Shown: positions 18,572-26,896 of the stretch, one piece after another
How positions within the stretch are numbered: position 1 is the first letter of the stretch
Layout: each line of letters starts with the position of its first letter
DNA from: Deltaproteobacteria bacterium
Lineage (GTDB): Bacteria > Desulfobacterota > Desulfobacteria > Desulfobacterales > Desulfatibacillaceae
Assembly: GCA_016235345.1 (NCBI GenBank)
Contig: JACRLG010000014.1
Span: 30,448-94,447, forward strand
Direction: 5' to 3'
DNA: 64,000 nt
The notes under the pieces: model-generated
Databases searched by the model: none
Seen by the model: the letters and a program-made list of their open reading frames with translations, nothing else
What the model was told of the DNA's origin: nothing
Position numbers and translations under genes: made by a program

Positions 18572-19711
18572 TCACCCAAGAAGTTTTCGGATCGTGGAAA
18601 GGAACAGTTCCTGGTTCCTTTCGCCGGCAACCAGGGGGGCCGCTTCGTGGGAACGGCTTTTGAAGGTTGCTATGTCTTCGGCTGACAGCCCGTTTAGGGC
18701 CGTCGCCATTGATTCAACCGAAAAATCGCCGGAGACCACGCCGTTCCGGTGCTCCTCAACAAGCCCGCCCATCTCCGGCGCTGGCCACACCGCAAGGGCA
18801 AGTCGCGCCTGGATGAACTCGAACACCTTGTTGGGCAGGGCCATTTTCGCATTAAAGCCCGCCGGATACAACAAATAAAGACCCACGTCGTAAGGGTTTA
18901 TGGTTGAAACGATCTTTTCCAAGGGGACCGGGGGCAAAAACGAGATGCGGGGATTATTGCGGGCCATCTTGCGAAGTTCAGCCCCGTAATCGCTTTCCAT
19001 GCCCACGAGAAAAAAATCCAGGCTGAATCTTTCATCCAGAAGGCCAATCAGGCTGATCATGTTGTGAAGCCTGCGCTCCTTGTCAGCCGAGCCGTGGTGG
19101 ACCATACGGACGCGCCCGTCAACGGGTTTCGACGGTGAAAGATCGGCGAAAAAAGGGGCGTTGGTGATGATCCCGCATTTCACGCCGTAATTTTTCTCGT
19201 ATTCCTTGGCCAAACCCCGGCACACCGTGGTCATTGCCTGGGCGCGCGGAAGGTAAGCGCGGCAGATGTAATCCCAGAAACCGGCCCAGAAGAAGCGGAA
19301 CGAAAACTTGTCGTCGTACTCGCGGGGGCTGAATTCGTGGGCGTCGTAAAAAAAAGCTGCCCCGCCGGTTTTTGCGAGGCGGGCGGCAATGGGCAGCATC
19401 CAGGCGTCGTTGCCGATGACGAGGTCCGCCGGAAGGCCTTCCAGGTCTTCAAGGGCCGCCATCACAAGGGGATGCGTCCAGTAAAAGGACTCGTACATGC
19501 GGGCCTTGAGCTTTACTGCGGAGAGCACCCGCCCGGCCCGGCTTCTTGCAAGGTTGGGAAGCCTGATAAAGTCCACTCCCTTTACCGTGGGCGGCGAAAA
19601 ACCAGCCGCAGTCACCCGGTATTTGCCCGAAAGCCACGAAAGCTGACGGTGGACGCGGGGGTCCCGGTCAAGGTGGGAAAAGGAGAGCACCAGGACCCTT
19701 TTTTCGCTCAT
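18572..19711 (-). CDS. Glycosyltransferase (GT4-like), paralogue-like to the gene at 42917
   Basis: 379 residues. The start KRVLVLSFSHLDRDPRVHRQ and the late motif LPNKVFEF are closely echoed by the plus-strand gene at 42917-44146 (ISFSNIARDARLLRQ and LPNKFFDS), as are a shared HHG loop (MVHHGSADKERR here) and a FYDAHEF/FDAHEY acceptor-site stretch. Both also keep the pattern of glycosyltransferases acting on undecaprenyl-linked glycans. The gene starts 4 bases inside the epimerase gene, so translation is coupled. Donor sugar not readable. Confidence 0.9.
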   Translation of the reverse strand: MSEKRVLVLSFSHLDRDPRVHRQLSWLSGKYRVTAAGFSPPTVKGVDFIRLPNLARSRAGRVLSAVKLKARMYESFYWTHPLVMAALEDLEGLPADLVIGNDAWMLPIAARLAKTGGAAFFYDAHEFSPREYDDKFSFRFFWAGFWDYICRAYLPRAQAMTTVCRGLAKEYEKNYGVKCGIITNAPFFADLSPSKPVDGRVRMVHHGSADKERRLHNMISLIGLLDERFSLDFFLVGMESDYGAELRKMARNNPRISFLPPVPLEKIVSTINPYDVGLYLLYPAGFNAKMALPNKVFEFIQARLALAVWPAPEMGGLVEEHRNGVVSGDFSVESMATALNGLSAEDIATFKSRSHEAAPLVAGERNQELFLSTIRKLLG

Positions 19712-20766
19712 GGCCCCATGACTCCGCCCGGCATGTTCGCCTTGTGGCGCTCCATGCAGGTTTCGATGAATTTAAGATTTTGAAGGGTCCAGGCGATGGT
19801 TTTCGAAAGGCCGTCGGCAAGGCTTATTTTGGCTGAAAAACCGAGGGTTTCACTTGCCTTCCGGGTTGAGCCGAAGCGCTTGCCGCTCCGGTCCCAGTCC
19901 CTCTTGGGCAGAAGAACAGGCGGCGTCGGATTTTTCGCCATCAGGTTGATGGTTTCCGCAAGCTCCCGAATGGAGGTTTCCACCCCGCTGGCAAGGTTAT
20001 AGACACCAGTTGGCTCGCCCTTCAAGGCGCAGAGCAAAAGGCCCTCCACGATGTCGTCCACGTAGATGAAATCCCTGGTGGCGATACCCTCGTTTTCAAG
20101 GGTGAGGGGCCATTGCCTGATGGCCCTGTAAATGAAGGTGGGGGTGACGTTGCGCCACACCGTGGCCGGGGTGCCCCGCCATTTTCCAGCGCCCAGCACC
20201 TCGCCCGGCCCGTACACGTTCTGGAAACGCGCCTTGACAGCCGGGAGCCCGTGGCGGGCGTGATAATAATTGCAATAAAACTCGCCGATCACTTTCGATA
20301 TCTGGTAGGGGCTGTCGAGGTAGAGCGAGACCGGGGCGTCCTCCTGGGTGGCCGAGGCCGCCTCGAAGGTCTTTTCCGCCACAGTGCAGCCTGCCGAGGA
20401 ATAGACGAATTTCTTGATCCGCTTGAAATTCTTCACCCGCTCGCAGAGTTTCAAGGTGGTTAAGGTGTTGTTCTCGTGGTCGGCCAGGGGGTCGGCCATG
20501 GAGCTCTGGTTTCCGTGATAGGTGGCCAGATGGAACACGTAGTCCCACTCGTCGGAAAGGCCGCCAAGAATGGAGTCATCGGTGATGGAGCCGGTGACCA
20601 GGGTGAGCCTGTCGTCTAAAGGCAGGTTTTCCGGTTCTGAGGAAAGGAGGTTGTCCACCACCAAAACGCAGCTTGCCTCGCTGTTCAAAAGGGCCTTCAC
20701 GAGGTTCGCCCCCACGAAACCCGCGCCGCCCACCACCAGCACCTTCGAGCCTTCAAAATTTTGCAT
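19708..20766 (-). CDS. NAD-dependent sugar-nucleotide epimerase/dehydratase (extended SDR)
   Basis: 352 residues. It has the glycine-rich NAD motif GGAGFVGANL (about 13-22), the SSAGC segment with the catalytic Ser region, and YQISK as the YxxxK pair near 155. FQNVYGPGE and the following segment are typical of UDP-glucose 4-epimerase and GDP/dTDP-sugar dehydratase relatives. The exact reaction cannot be told. It sits between the transglutaminase-like gene, overlapping its end by 14 bases, and a glycosyltransferase, so it likely supplies or modifies a nucleotide sugar for the same product. Confidence 0.92.
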   Translation of the reverse strand: MQNFEGSKVLVVGGAGFVGANLVKALLNSEASCVLVVDNLLSSEPENLPLDDRLTLVTGSITDDSILGGLSDEWDYVFHLATYHGNQSSMADPLADHENNTLTTLKLCERVKNFKRIKKFVYSSAGCTVAEKTFEAASATQEDAPVSLYLDSPYQISKVIGEFYCNYYHARHGLPAVKARFQNVYGPGEVLGAGKWRGTPATVWRNVTPTFIYRAIRQWPLTLENEGIATRDFIYVDDIVEGLLLCALKGEPTGVYNLASGVETSIRELAETINLMAKNPTPPVLLPKRDWDRSGKRFGSTRKASETLGFSAKISLADGLSKTIAWTLQNLKFIETCMERHKANMPGGVMGP

Positions 20767-21694
20767 TTCGCTTCCGTTTGACTTTGGTTTTTATGGATTT
20801 CGCCGCAATTTCAAAAGCCGTTTCCCGCCTTTCGCAGCCAGCCTCCAGAACACACACACCGGTCTGCATGAAAAGCCCCAGGGCCGCCAAGAATGCGGGA
20901 ATGGCCCAGATCAGACAATACCGCCTTTGCTCCTCGACATACTTTCTGGCGTCATGGTTGAATAGCCAGTCTCGCCACCGGGTAGCGATATCGAAATCCC
21001 ATACCTCATTCTTATCCGGTCCGTAAACATCTTTCAGGCGGCTTATCTCGCCGTCCCCGAAACCAGCCTTTTTATAATATGGTGCGATGATTTCCGGTTT
21101 TTTTTCGATCTCGGAAATGTCGTAAGGAATTCCGACCCCGTAATCGGGGTCCAGCACCAGCCATTTCGATGGGTTAACCCTTGCCCTCACCACCACGTGG
21201 CCCCCGAGCTTTATGACCTGGGCTTCGATTCCCGCCATTTTCAGGAAGCCATAGAGAGCGAGGGATTCCTGGGAGCAGAACCCGACGCCCCTTTCCACGG
21301 CCTTGTACGGGTCTTTGAACTCGTATCTTGGGTCGGTCTCGTCAGACTGATCGAGCCAAATGAGCCAGTTTTCCCTTGCGGAGAGCACGATGTTGAACTT
21401 TTCCGGGTCCGGCCCGTCCCAGTAATGGGCCATTGCCTGATTCACGAGGCGATTCAGTTGGACCGCGTAATTTTCGTCGCCCTCCCCTGCCCTTCTCGGT
21501 AAGCGTTTCAGAAATTCTTTATAGGTCAGGCTCACGCCAAAGGGCGTGCCCTTGTTCAAGTCATAAATTTCGGGATTTCTGAGGCTGAGATTCCGGCCCG
21601 AAAGCGCAAGCAGAAAAAGGCCCGCCCCCGCGAGAATCAGCACAAGGCCCGTCACTCTTTTGAATGGGCTTATGGAGCGCGGTTGGGCGGTCAT
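20753..21694 (-). CDS. Membrane-anchored transglutaminase-like protein
   Basis: 313 residues with a first membrane segment at about 12-32 and a second near 262-284, so the middle domain probably faces the periplasm. The cysteine-protease-like triad is complete: Cys140 in GVGFCSQESLALYGFLK, His166 in LGGHVVVRA and Asp182 in VLDPDYG. Such domains act as amidases, transglutaminases or proteases. It is the first gene of the minus-strand polysaccharide arm and overlaps the epimerase gene. A second transglutaminase-like gene in the plus-strand arm (44146) has a parallel position. Confidence 0.85.
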   Translation of the reverse strand: MTAQPRSISPFKRVTGLVLILAGAGLFLLALSGRNLSLRNPEIYDLNKGTPFGVSLTYKEFLKRLPRRAGEGDENYAVQLNRLVNQAMAHYWDGPDPEKFNIVLSARENWLIWLDQSDETDPRYEFKDPYKAVERGVGFCSQESLALYGFLKMAGIEAQVIKLGGHVVVRARVNPSKWLVLDPDYGVGIPYDISEIEKKPEIIAPYYKKAGFGDGEISRLKDVYGPDKNEVWDFDIATRWRDWLFNHDARKYVEEQRRYCLIWAIPAFLAALGLFMQTGVCVLEAGCERRETAFEIAAKSIKTKVKRKRNAKF

Positions 21695-21737
21695 GATCCC
21701 CTTTCAGGGCCAAAAATTGGAACAGGCGCAAAAAAAA

Positions 21738-21767
21738 TCAGCCGGAGGGATGTTCCCCCCCGGCTGA
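21738..21767 (-). terminator. Rho-independent terminator downstream of the AOR gene
   Basis: Stem TCAGCCGG (21738-21745) with CCGGCTGA (21760-21767); read on the minus strand it is followed by a run of seven T. It lies between the AOR stop at 21948 and the start of the transglutaminase-like gene and so isolates the polysaccharide arm from AOR transcription. Confidence 0.8.
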
Positions 21768-21821
21768 CTACCATTTTTCACGGAGTTTTGGCAATACGTC
21801 AAAAATCGGACACAGGCCGAT

Positions 21822-21926
21822 CACAAGCGATGAGCCACAAGGCGCGCAAGCGGGTGGCGGCGGAGCGTGCTTCATGCACGTGAGCACGCCGCCCGCGTGG
21901 CGCAACACAGTGGGATCGCGCTTGTG
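21822..21926. repeat. Imperfect palindromic repeat-like element
   Basis: Outer arms CACAAGCG (21822-21829) and CGCTTGTG (21919-21926) enclose nested arms: GGCGG (21856-21860) against CCGCC (21889-21893) and CGTGC (21866-21870) against GCACG (21884-21888). The whole stretch can fold into one long interrupted hairpin. It has no coding potential and is GC-rich. It resembles dispersed REP-type elements of Desulfobacterota; copy number cannot be judged from this window. Confidence 0.45.
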
Positions 21927-21947
21927 GACGGCCTCTTGGACGGACGG

Positions 21948-23909
21948 TTAAGGGGCCTCTATGCCGAGACGAGCGAGGGTCCCCGCCGTGGGTATGCCCG
22001 TGCGGTCGTCCCATCCGAACTCGGCCCAGTAGTTTGACGCAAGGGTCTCCAGGGGAACACTGCGCCCAGCGTTGGCCCCTTCAGTCTGGGGCGGGCGTCC
22101 GAGAGCGCGGTTGTTGATTTTGACATCGGCAGGCATCACCTTGTGACGCACGTTGAAGGCCTGGCGTATGGTCTGGATGCGCTCGCCTATTTCTATGTAT
22201 TCCTCCGGGGTCTTGTTCCAGCCCGTGGCCGCGTTCAGCCAGTCAAAGAAGCGGATGCGTTTGGCCCCGATAAAGGAGCCGAAAAGGCAGCCGCCCGCCC
22301 CGTTGATCACGTTCATGTAGCTGGAGCACATCTTGCTCATCACGGCCTGATCCTTGCCGCTCCGGTACTTTAAGCTCTTGGGGTAGAAGAGCCAGGGCTT
22401 GGGGAGGCCCTTTATCACCTTCCAGAGCTGGAACATCTCATAATAGAGGTAGGAACCTATGGTGTGCTTGCCCGGCGCGGGTTCGGCAACATAGGCAAGG
22501 CCGAACCCCGGATCGTTCCTGGAATCATGCATGGGAAGCTCCTGGCCGCCAGCGCAGACGGCGTAGTCATCGGAGCATTTGCCCAGCTTCCGGGCTGCGG
22601 CGGCTGAGCCGTCGGCCAGAAGGTCGCCTATGCCCTCGCGCTTCACCATCATCTCCACCAGGGACTTTATGGCTTCGGTCTTGCCCCAGCCCAGGACGAG
22701 GCCGTCGGTGTCCTTTTCGTTTATGATGCCCCGCTCGAAGCATTCTATGGCGAATGCCACAGCCCCGCCGCAGGAGATGGTGTCCATGCCCGCGCGGTTC
22801 AAAACCTCGTTCAGATAGAAGATGCTTTCCGCGTCCTCGTTCATGAGAAGGCCGCCAAGGGCCAGCACGGTTTCGTATTCGGGCTTGTGGGTATGGGTGA
22901 ATTTGCCCGTCATGGAGCAAATTCCGCCGCAGCCCAAGGGGCAGGAAAAGCAGTGGTACTTTTTCGTCTCGCGGGCCGTGAACACGTCCGGGTTGACCGA
23001 AAAGGATTTGAGCGCCCCGAAATCCTTGTTGGAGCCCTTCCAGTTCTTGATTGGGCTGTCGCCCATTTCGATGGACACCTGGTTCATGGCCACGGTGCCC
23101 CATTTTTTGAGCATGACCTTGTAGAGCATTCCGTCCTGGGCCATGCCGGTGGGAAGGATGCGAAGGAGAGCGCCCACCGGGAAGGTTGCGGTTCCCGGCA
23201 GAAAGGGCGGCTGAAACTGCACCCACTTGTTGGTGGCGGCGGAAAGGGCCTTCATTTTTTCCTTGTCAGCCGCCTCGATCTTGGCAGTGCCGGAAACCAC
23301 CACGGCCTTCAATTTCTTGGAGCCCATCACGGCACCCAGGCCGGAGCGGGCCGCCATGCGTCCGCCGTCGTTGGAAACCCCCGCGATGAGCGAGAGCTTC
23401 TCGCCAGCAGGGCCGATGCAGGCCACCTTGGGCTTCTTGTTGCCGGTTGCCCTGGACTGAAGGGCTTCCTCGGTCTCAACAGTGTCCTTGCCCCAGAGGT
23501 CGGAGGCGTCCTTCAAGGCCGCCTTGCCGCCGGAGACTTCGAGATACACTGGCTTTTTGCTGATGCCGGTGAAGAAGAAGCCGTCGTAGCCGCTCCGCTT
23601 TATGGCCGGTGAAAAATCTCCGCCGCAGTTGGCGTCGCCCCATCCGCCCGTGAGCGGGCTTTTGCCAACCACCATCCAGCGGCCCGTGAAAAGGCTTCCG
23701 GTGCCCGTAAGAAGCCCGGAGACGATGCCCAGCATGTTGTCCGGGCCAAGCGGATCCGCGCCCGCCGGGATGTTCTTATAAAGCATGTAAGCGCCAAGGC
23801 CCATGCCGGAAAGGTAGTTTTCGTAAACCTCGTCTGGAATGATCTCGTCTTTGATCTCGCCGGTGGTTAGATTCACCACTAAAACCTTGCCCATGTATCC
23901 CTTGGCCAT
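21948..23909 (-). CDS. Tungsten-containing aldehyde:ferredoxin oxidoreductase family protein
   Basis: 653 residues, slightly longer than classical AOR (about 605). AOR enzymes oxidise aldehydes to acids with ferredoxin, using a bis-pterin tungsten cofactor and one 4Fe-4S cluster, in the cytoplasm. The N-terminal domain shows GRWMVVGKSPLTGGWGDANC (about 77-95); the cluster cysteines include Cys320, Cys323 and Cys327 in CFSCPLGCGGIC; a later CAGGQELPMHDSRNDPG supplies the pterin-side motif. A long ribosome-binding site (AAGGGGG) precedes the ATG. It stands alone between a terminator and an AT-rich spacer. Substrate not determinable; benzoyl- or aliphatic-aldehyde paralogues are possible. Confidence 0.95.
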   Translation of the reverse strand: MAKGYMGKVLVVNLTTGEIKDEIIPDEVYENYLSGMGLGAYMLYKNIPAGADPLGPDNMLGIVSGLLTGTGSLFTGRWMVVGKSPLTGGWGDANCGGDFSPAIKRSGYDGFFFTGISKKPVYLEVSGGKAALKDASDLWGKDTVETEEALQSRATGNKKPKVACIGPAGEKLSLIAGVSNDGGRMAARSGLGAVMGSKKLKAVVVSGTAKIEAADKEKMKALSAATNKWVQFQPPFLPGTATFPVGALLRILPTGMAQDGMLYKVMLKKWGTVAMNQVSIEMGDSPIKNWKGSNKDFGALKSFSVNPDVFTARETKKYHCFSCPLGCGGICSMTGKFTHTHKPEYETVLALGGLLMNEDAESIFYLNEVLNRAGMDTISCGGAVAFAIECFERGIINEKDTDGLVLGWGKTEAIKSLVEMMVKREGIGDLLADGSAAAARKLGKCSDDYAVCAGGQELPMHDSRNDPGFGLAYVAEPAPGKHTIGSYLYYEMFQLWKVIKGLPKPWLFYPKSLKYRSGKDQAVMSKMCSSYMNVINGAGGCLFGSFIGAKRIRFFDWLNAATGWNKTPEEYIEIGERIQTIRQAFNVRHKVMPADVKINNRALGRPPQTEGANAGRSVPLETLASNYWAEFGWDDRTGIPTAGTLARLGIEAP

Positions 23910-24093
23910 GACCTGCCCCCTTCTTTAAGGTTAATTATTTGAAAACAGTCCGGTAAAAAATTGTATGACTATAAATCTTAGCACAAATATCGAAAAAGTC
24001 CATGAAACAGTTGATGTGCAAGAATCGATTTTTTCAGGGGAAGTCAATATGTTGCAAAAGGCATAACAACCGGAGGGCGAACGGGAGGGGGGG

Positions 24094-24786
24094 CTAATTT
24101 TGGTTTGAATCTTCATTGTCAAGCAAGTCTGCTACCTTTGCAATCAGTCTCTCCTTCAAGTTCTTGCAGGTTGAATATTCTTCATAGCCAATTTGAGCAT
24201 GAATAACATCCGCTTCAGTAAACGTTCTGGGAATTTCCCCTTTAATCCACCTTTCAATCTGGTTTTGTGCTCTTTCATGCAAGGCTTCCCTGCTAGACAG
24301 GGCCTCCCGCTTTTTATACATTTGGCCTGCACTGAGCGGTAGCGGGTAGCGCCCAGCCCATACGGAGCACTTTTCAAGAATCCCGCAATAGAATTCTTCC
24401 TGATCTGATAATGTAAAATGCGCATCCTTCGCCAATTTCACCAGACAATGTCCAATGATATTTTTTGGCACTTCAGTTGCGTATGGATTGGAAAGTTTGA
24501 ATTCAGCAAGGATTATACACTTCAGCAGGTTCTCAAAACCATAAGCCCATAGCATCCTTTGGACACGGAAATTAAAGCAACCCCGTTTTACCAAGTCATC
24601 AGAGAAGAGTGCAGTCAGTTGTTCGTCGGAATGAAAAATATTTACCATCTTGCGCTGTTCAAAATGATAGAGTACCTCCGCGCTGTAGAAAAGATTTAGC
24701 GCTTCATTCCGCCAGACCTTGAGGTTTTGCAGGCAAAAAGTTTTCTCAAAATTGAATGAGTCTGACTTGTCTTCGTATTTACACAT
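24094..24786 (-). CDS. Protein of unknown function, AT-richer than its neighbours
   Basis: 230 residues, soluble, Cys-rich for its size and predicted mostly helical. I do not recognise a family. The central region (GFENLLKCIILAEFKL followed by NIIGHCLVKLAKDAHF) is reminiscent of HEPN-type helical bundles, but the HEPN ribonuclease motif (Arg, four to six residues, His) is not present. Base composition and codon choice are clearly AT-richer than in the surrounding genes, which suggests acquisition. The downstream side is a 184-base spacer to the AOR gene; upstream lies the perfect inverted repeat at 24861-24926. Confidence 0.7.
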   Translation of the reverse strand: MCKYEDKSDSFNFEKTFCLQNLKVWRNEALNLFYSAEVLYHFEQRKMVNIFHSDEQLTALFSDDLVKRGCFNFRVQRMLWAYGFENLLKCIILAEFKLSNPYATEVPKNIIGHCLVKLAKDAHFTLSDQEEFYCGILEKCSVWAGRYPLPLSAGQMYKKREALSSREALHERAQNQIERWIKGEIPRTFTEADVIHAQIGYEEYSTCKNLKERLIAKVADLLDNEDSNQN

Positions 24787-24860
24787 AATAGTTCCAGCCC
24801 CAGTTTAAGGGTTTATTCATAAATGTGGACATGAACTATATTTACAGCAGGGGAATTCTT

Positions 24861-24926
24861 CCTGGGAGCGCGGGCGTCCCGCCCGCTTTTACAATACAAT
24901 GCGGGCGGGACGCCCGCGCTCCCAGG
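24861..24926. repeat. Perfect 26-bp inverted repeat (long hairpin)
   Basis: Arms 24861-24886 and 24901-24926 are exact reverse complements around a 14-base AT-rich loop. The arms are built from GGGAGCGCGGGCG and CCCGCCCGC units. The outer flanks also pair partly (GGGGAATT near 24850 with AGTTCCCC near 24932). No T-run follows on either strand, so it is more like a REP/palindromic mobile unit than a terminator. It sits between the AT-rich orphan gene and the MDR oxidoreductase. Confidence 0.75.
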
Positions 24927-25002
24927 GGGATAAGTTCCCCCTCAATTTTATGTAAAAGCTAAAAATAGATGTACTTCCGCAGCTAAACGGAACGCCCCAA
25001 GG

Positions 25003-26016
25003 TTACGGCGTGATGACGATTTTTCCCATGGCGCGGCCTTCTTGCAGATGGAGCAAGGCTTCCGGGACCCGGTCAAGGGTAAAGGTGCGGTCGATGACGG
25101 GGGTGAGCTTTCCTTCTTCAAGGAGCTTCGCAAGATGGGCCATCGCCTCCCCCTTGCCGGGCATGGGAGCGCGAAAGTCCGGCAGGTGGCGGTCGAACCG
25201 CGAAAGGAAAAGGAGTTTGAAGGCCCTTGGCACGCTTCCAAAAACACGGCCGGTCGCCTTGCCGTAATGATCGTGGCCTATGAAGATGTATTTCCCGGCG
25301 GGTTTCAGAGCGCGTTTGCAGGCTTTAAGCGTCAGGTTGGAGGCCACGTCTAATATGATGTCGAAGCGCTCACCGCTTTGGGTGAAGTCCTCCCTGTTGT
25401 AATCAATGACGCGGTCTGCGCCGAGAGAGCGGATCATCGAAAGTTTTTCGCCCTTATCCACCCCGGTCACCCGCGCTCCCCAAGCCTTGGCAAGTTGCAG
25501 GGCAATGGAGCCCACGCCGCCGCCCGCACCGTTGACCAAGACGCTCTGCCCCGGCCGGACCGGCCCGCCCATAAGGAGGTTCAAAAAGGCGATGTAGCCG
25601 GAAGTCGGAACGGATGCGGCCTGTTCAAAGGTTATGCCTTCAGGCTTTTTCGCCAGGGCGTCCTGGGGAACGGACACGTACTCGGCATAGGCTCCGCCGT
25701 TTTTCCACTGGAACTCCATGCTGGTCTCGCCAAAAATCTCGTCGCCCAACCCGAACCGGTCGACACCTTTACCCACAGACTCCACAACCCCGGCCATGTC
25801 GATTCCCGGGACCGGATTTTTGGGCCGAAGCACCCCTCCGCCCATGAGGCGAAGGACCCAGGGCCTGCCGGTCACCGCGTGCCACACGTCAGGATTTACC
25901 GAAGCGGCGCGAACCCGCACCAAGACCTCGCCATCCCCCGCGACCGGCCTGTCGATCTCCCGGATGCGCAGAACCTCGGCTGGCGGGCCGTACTTGTCCT
26001 GAACAACAGCCTTCAT
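25003..26016 (-). CDS. Zinc-independent MDR-family NAD(P)H oxidoreductase (quinone reductase-like)
   Basis: 337 residues. The GroES-like N-terminal domain starts MKAVVQDKYGPPAEVLRIRE; it lacks the zinc ligands of classical alcohol dehydrogenases. The Rossmann domain has VNGAGGGVGSIALQLAK near 155-171, an AxxGVG-type NADP-binding motif, then VTGVDKGEKLSMIRSLGADR. Late residues LEEGKLTPVIDRTF and VPEALLHLQEGRAMGKIVI close the family pattern. It probably reduces quinones or enones. It stands alone; the flanking spacers are 216 and 136 bases. Native substrate unknown. Confidence 0.93.
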   Translation of the reverse strand: MKAVVQDKYGPPAEVLRIREIDRPVAGDGEVLVRVRAASVNPDVWHAVTGRPWVLRLMGGGVLRPKNPVPGIDMAGVVESVGKGVDRFGLGDEIFGETSMEFQWKNGGAYAEYVSVPQDALAKKPEGITFEQAASVPTSGYIAFLNLLMGGPVRPGQSVLVNGAGGGVGSIALQLAKAWGARVTGVDKGEKLSMIRSLGADRVIDYNREDFTQSGERFDIILDVASNLTLKACKRALKPAGKYIFIGHDHYGKATGRVFGSVPRAFKLLFLSRFDRHLPDFRAPMPGKGEAMAHLAKLLEEGKLTPVIDRTFTLDRVPEALLHLQEGRAMGKIVITP

Positions 26017-26152
26017 CCTATTCCCTTTTGAATGCTTAAGACATGGAAGGCAGACGGGCCTTTCGGCAACGGCCCGTTTTGAAACGGGAACAATGCCATA
26101 TATTGCGGCCCGTCAAAACGGCCAACATCGATTTTTATCAAGCTCTGCCCGG

Positions 26153-26896
26153 CTACCTGCGATCATGCGAAGCAAGCGGGGTGCGCCATTTCTCGCCGTT
26201 GAAGCTCCACTTGCCGGGGATGCCCGAACGGCGGGTGTGGACCGGGTTTTTCACCCATTCCAGAAGCTCGGTGTAGGCATCGTAAACCCGGCGGAAGGTT
26301 GCGGCGTCGCCGTCGGCGTCCGGGTGGTGCTTCAAGGCCTGCTTTCTAAAGGCCGTCTTCACTGCGGAAAGCGGGTCCGGGCCTGAAAGGGCGTCCCTGT
26401 CTATGCACAGCACGGTGAGGAGCCTCGATCCCACCCTTGGGGAACTCTTCCTTATCGGAAGGACTCCGGCAAGGTTTTTCGACTGGAACTCCGCCCGCTC
26501 AAGCACCACCTGGGCCGCGTGGACCCTGCACCGGCGTTTGTCGTGCTCCTTCCACCAGGCCCGGCCAAGGTGCTCGTTCATGGAGATAAGGTCGGTGGCC
26601 GGGTCAAGCCCCGGCGTCCTTTGCCAGAAGTAGGTGAAAACCCGGTCCTGGCCCCACACCACGACGTTCAAGACAAGTGTCGTGCCCGTGAAGGAGAAGG
26701 ACGCGCAGCGAGTGTTCATTGCCCTTAAAAGGCAGGCTGTTACCGTGAGCTTGTCCATAAGGCGGCGGCGGCAGTCCATGTCGCAGTAACGCCGCCTGCT
26801 CTTTTCGATCACCGCCCCGCAGGACCGGCACCGCCTTGGGCCGGTTTCGGGCCGAAATGGCGCCAGGGGGCGCAGAACCTGTTCTGGCGGTTTCAT
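26153..26896 (-). CDS. J-domain protein with N-terminal zinc-finger-like motif
   Basis: 247 residues from the ATG at 26896, which overlaps the preceding stop as ATGA. The N-terminus has CRSCG and CDMDC pairs (about 22-45), suiting a small zinc ribbon. The C-terminal third (about 168-225) is a J-domain with LKHHPDADGDAATFRRVYDAY, keeping the HPD tripeptide that stimulates Hsp70 ATPase. The middle resembles no family I know. A J-domain at the C-terminus, coupled to a membrane O-antigen ligase gene, suggests a dedicated co-chaperone; that is inference. Longer readings upstream mirror the neighbour. Confidence 0.82.
   Translation of the reverse strand: MKPPEQVLRPLAPFRPETGPRRCRSCGAVIEKSRRRYCDMDCRRRLMDKLTVTACLLRAMNTRCASFSFTGTTLVLNVVVWGQDRVFTYFWQRTPGLDPATDLISMNEHLGRAWWKEHDKRRCRVHAAQVVLERAEFQSKNLAGVLPIRKSSPRVGSRLLTVLCIDRDALSGPDPLSAVKTAFRKQALKHHPDADGDAATFRRVYDAYTELLEWVKNPVHTRRSGIPGKWSFNGEKWRTPLASHDRR

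Noticed and set aside
24861..24926. Perfect inverted repeat as a terminator
   Set aside because: No T-run on either strand and very long GC-rich arms; interpreted as a palindromic repeat.
26040..26080. Small hairpin between the MDR and J-domain genes as a terminator
   Set aside because: GGGCC/GGCCC stem is short, and no T-run follows in the minus direction in which both genes are read.
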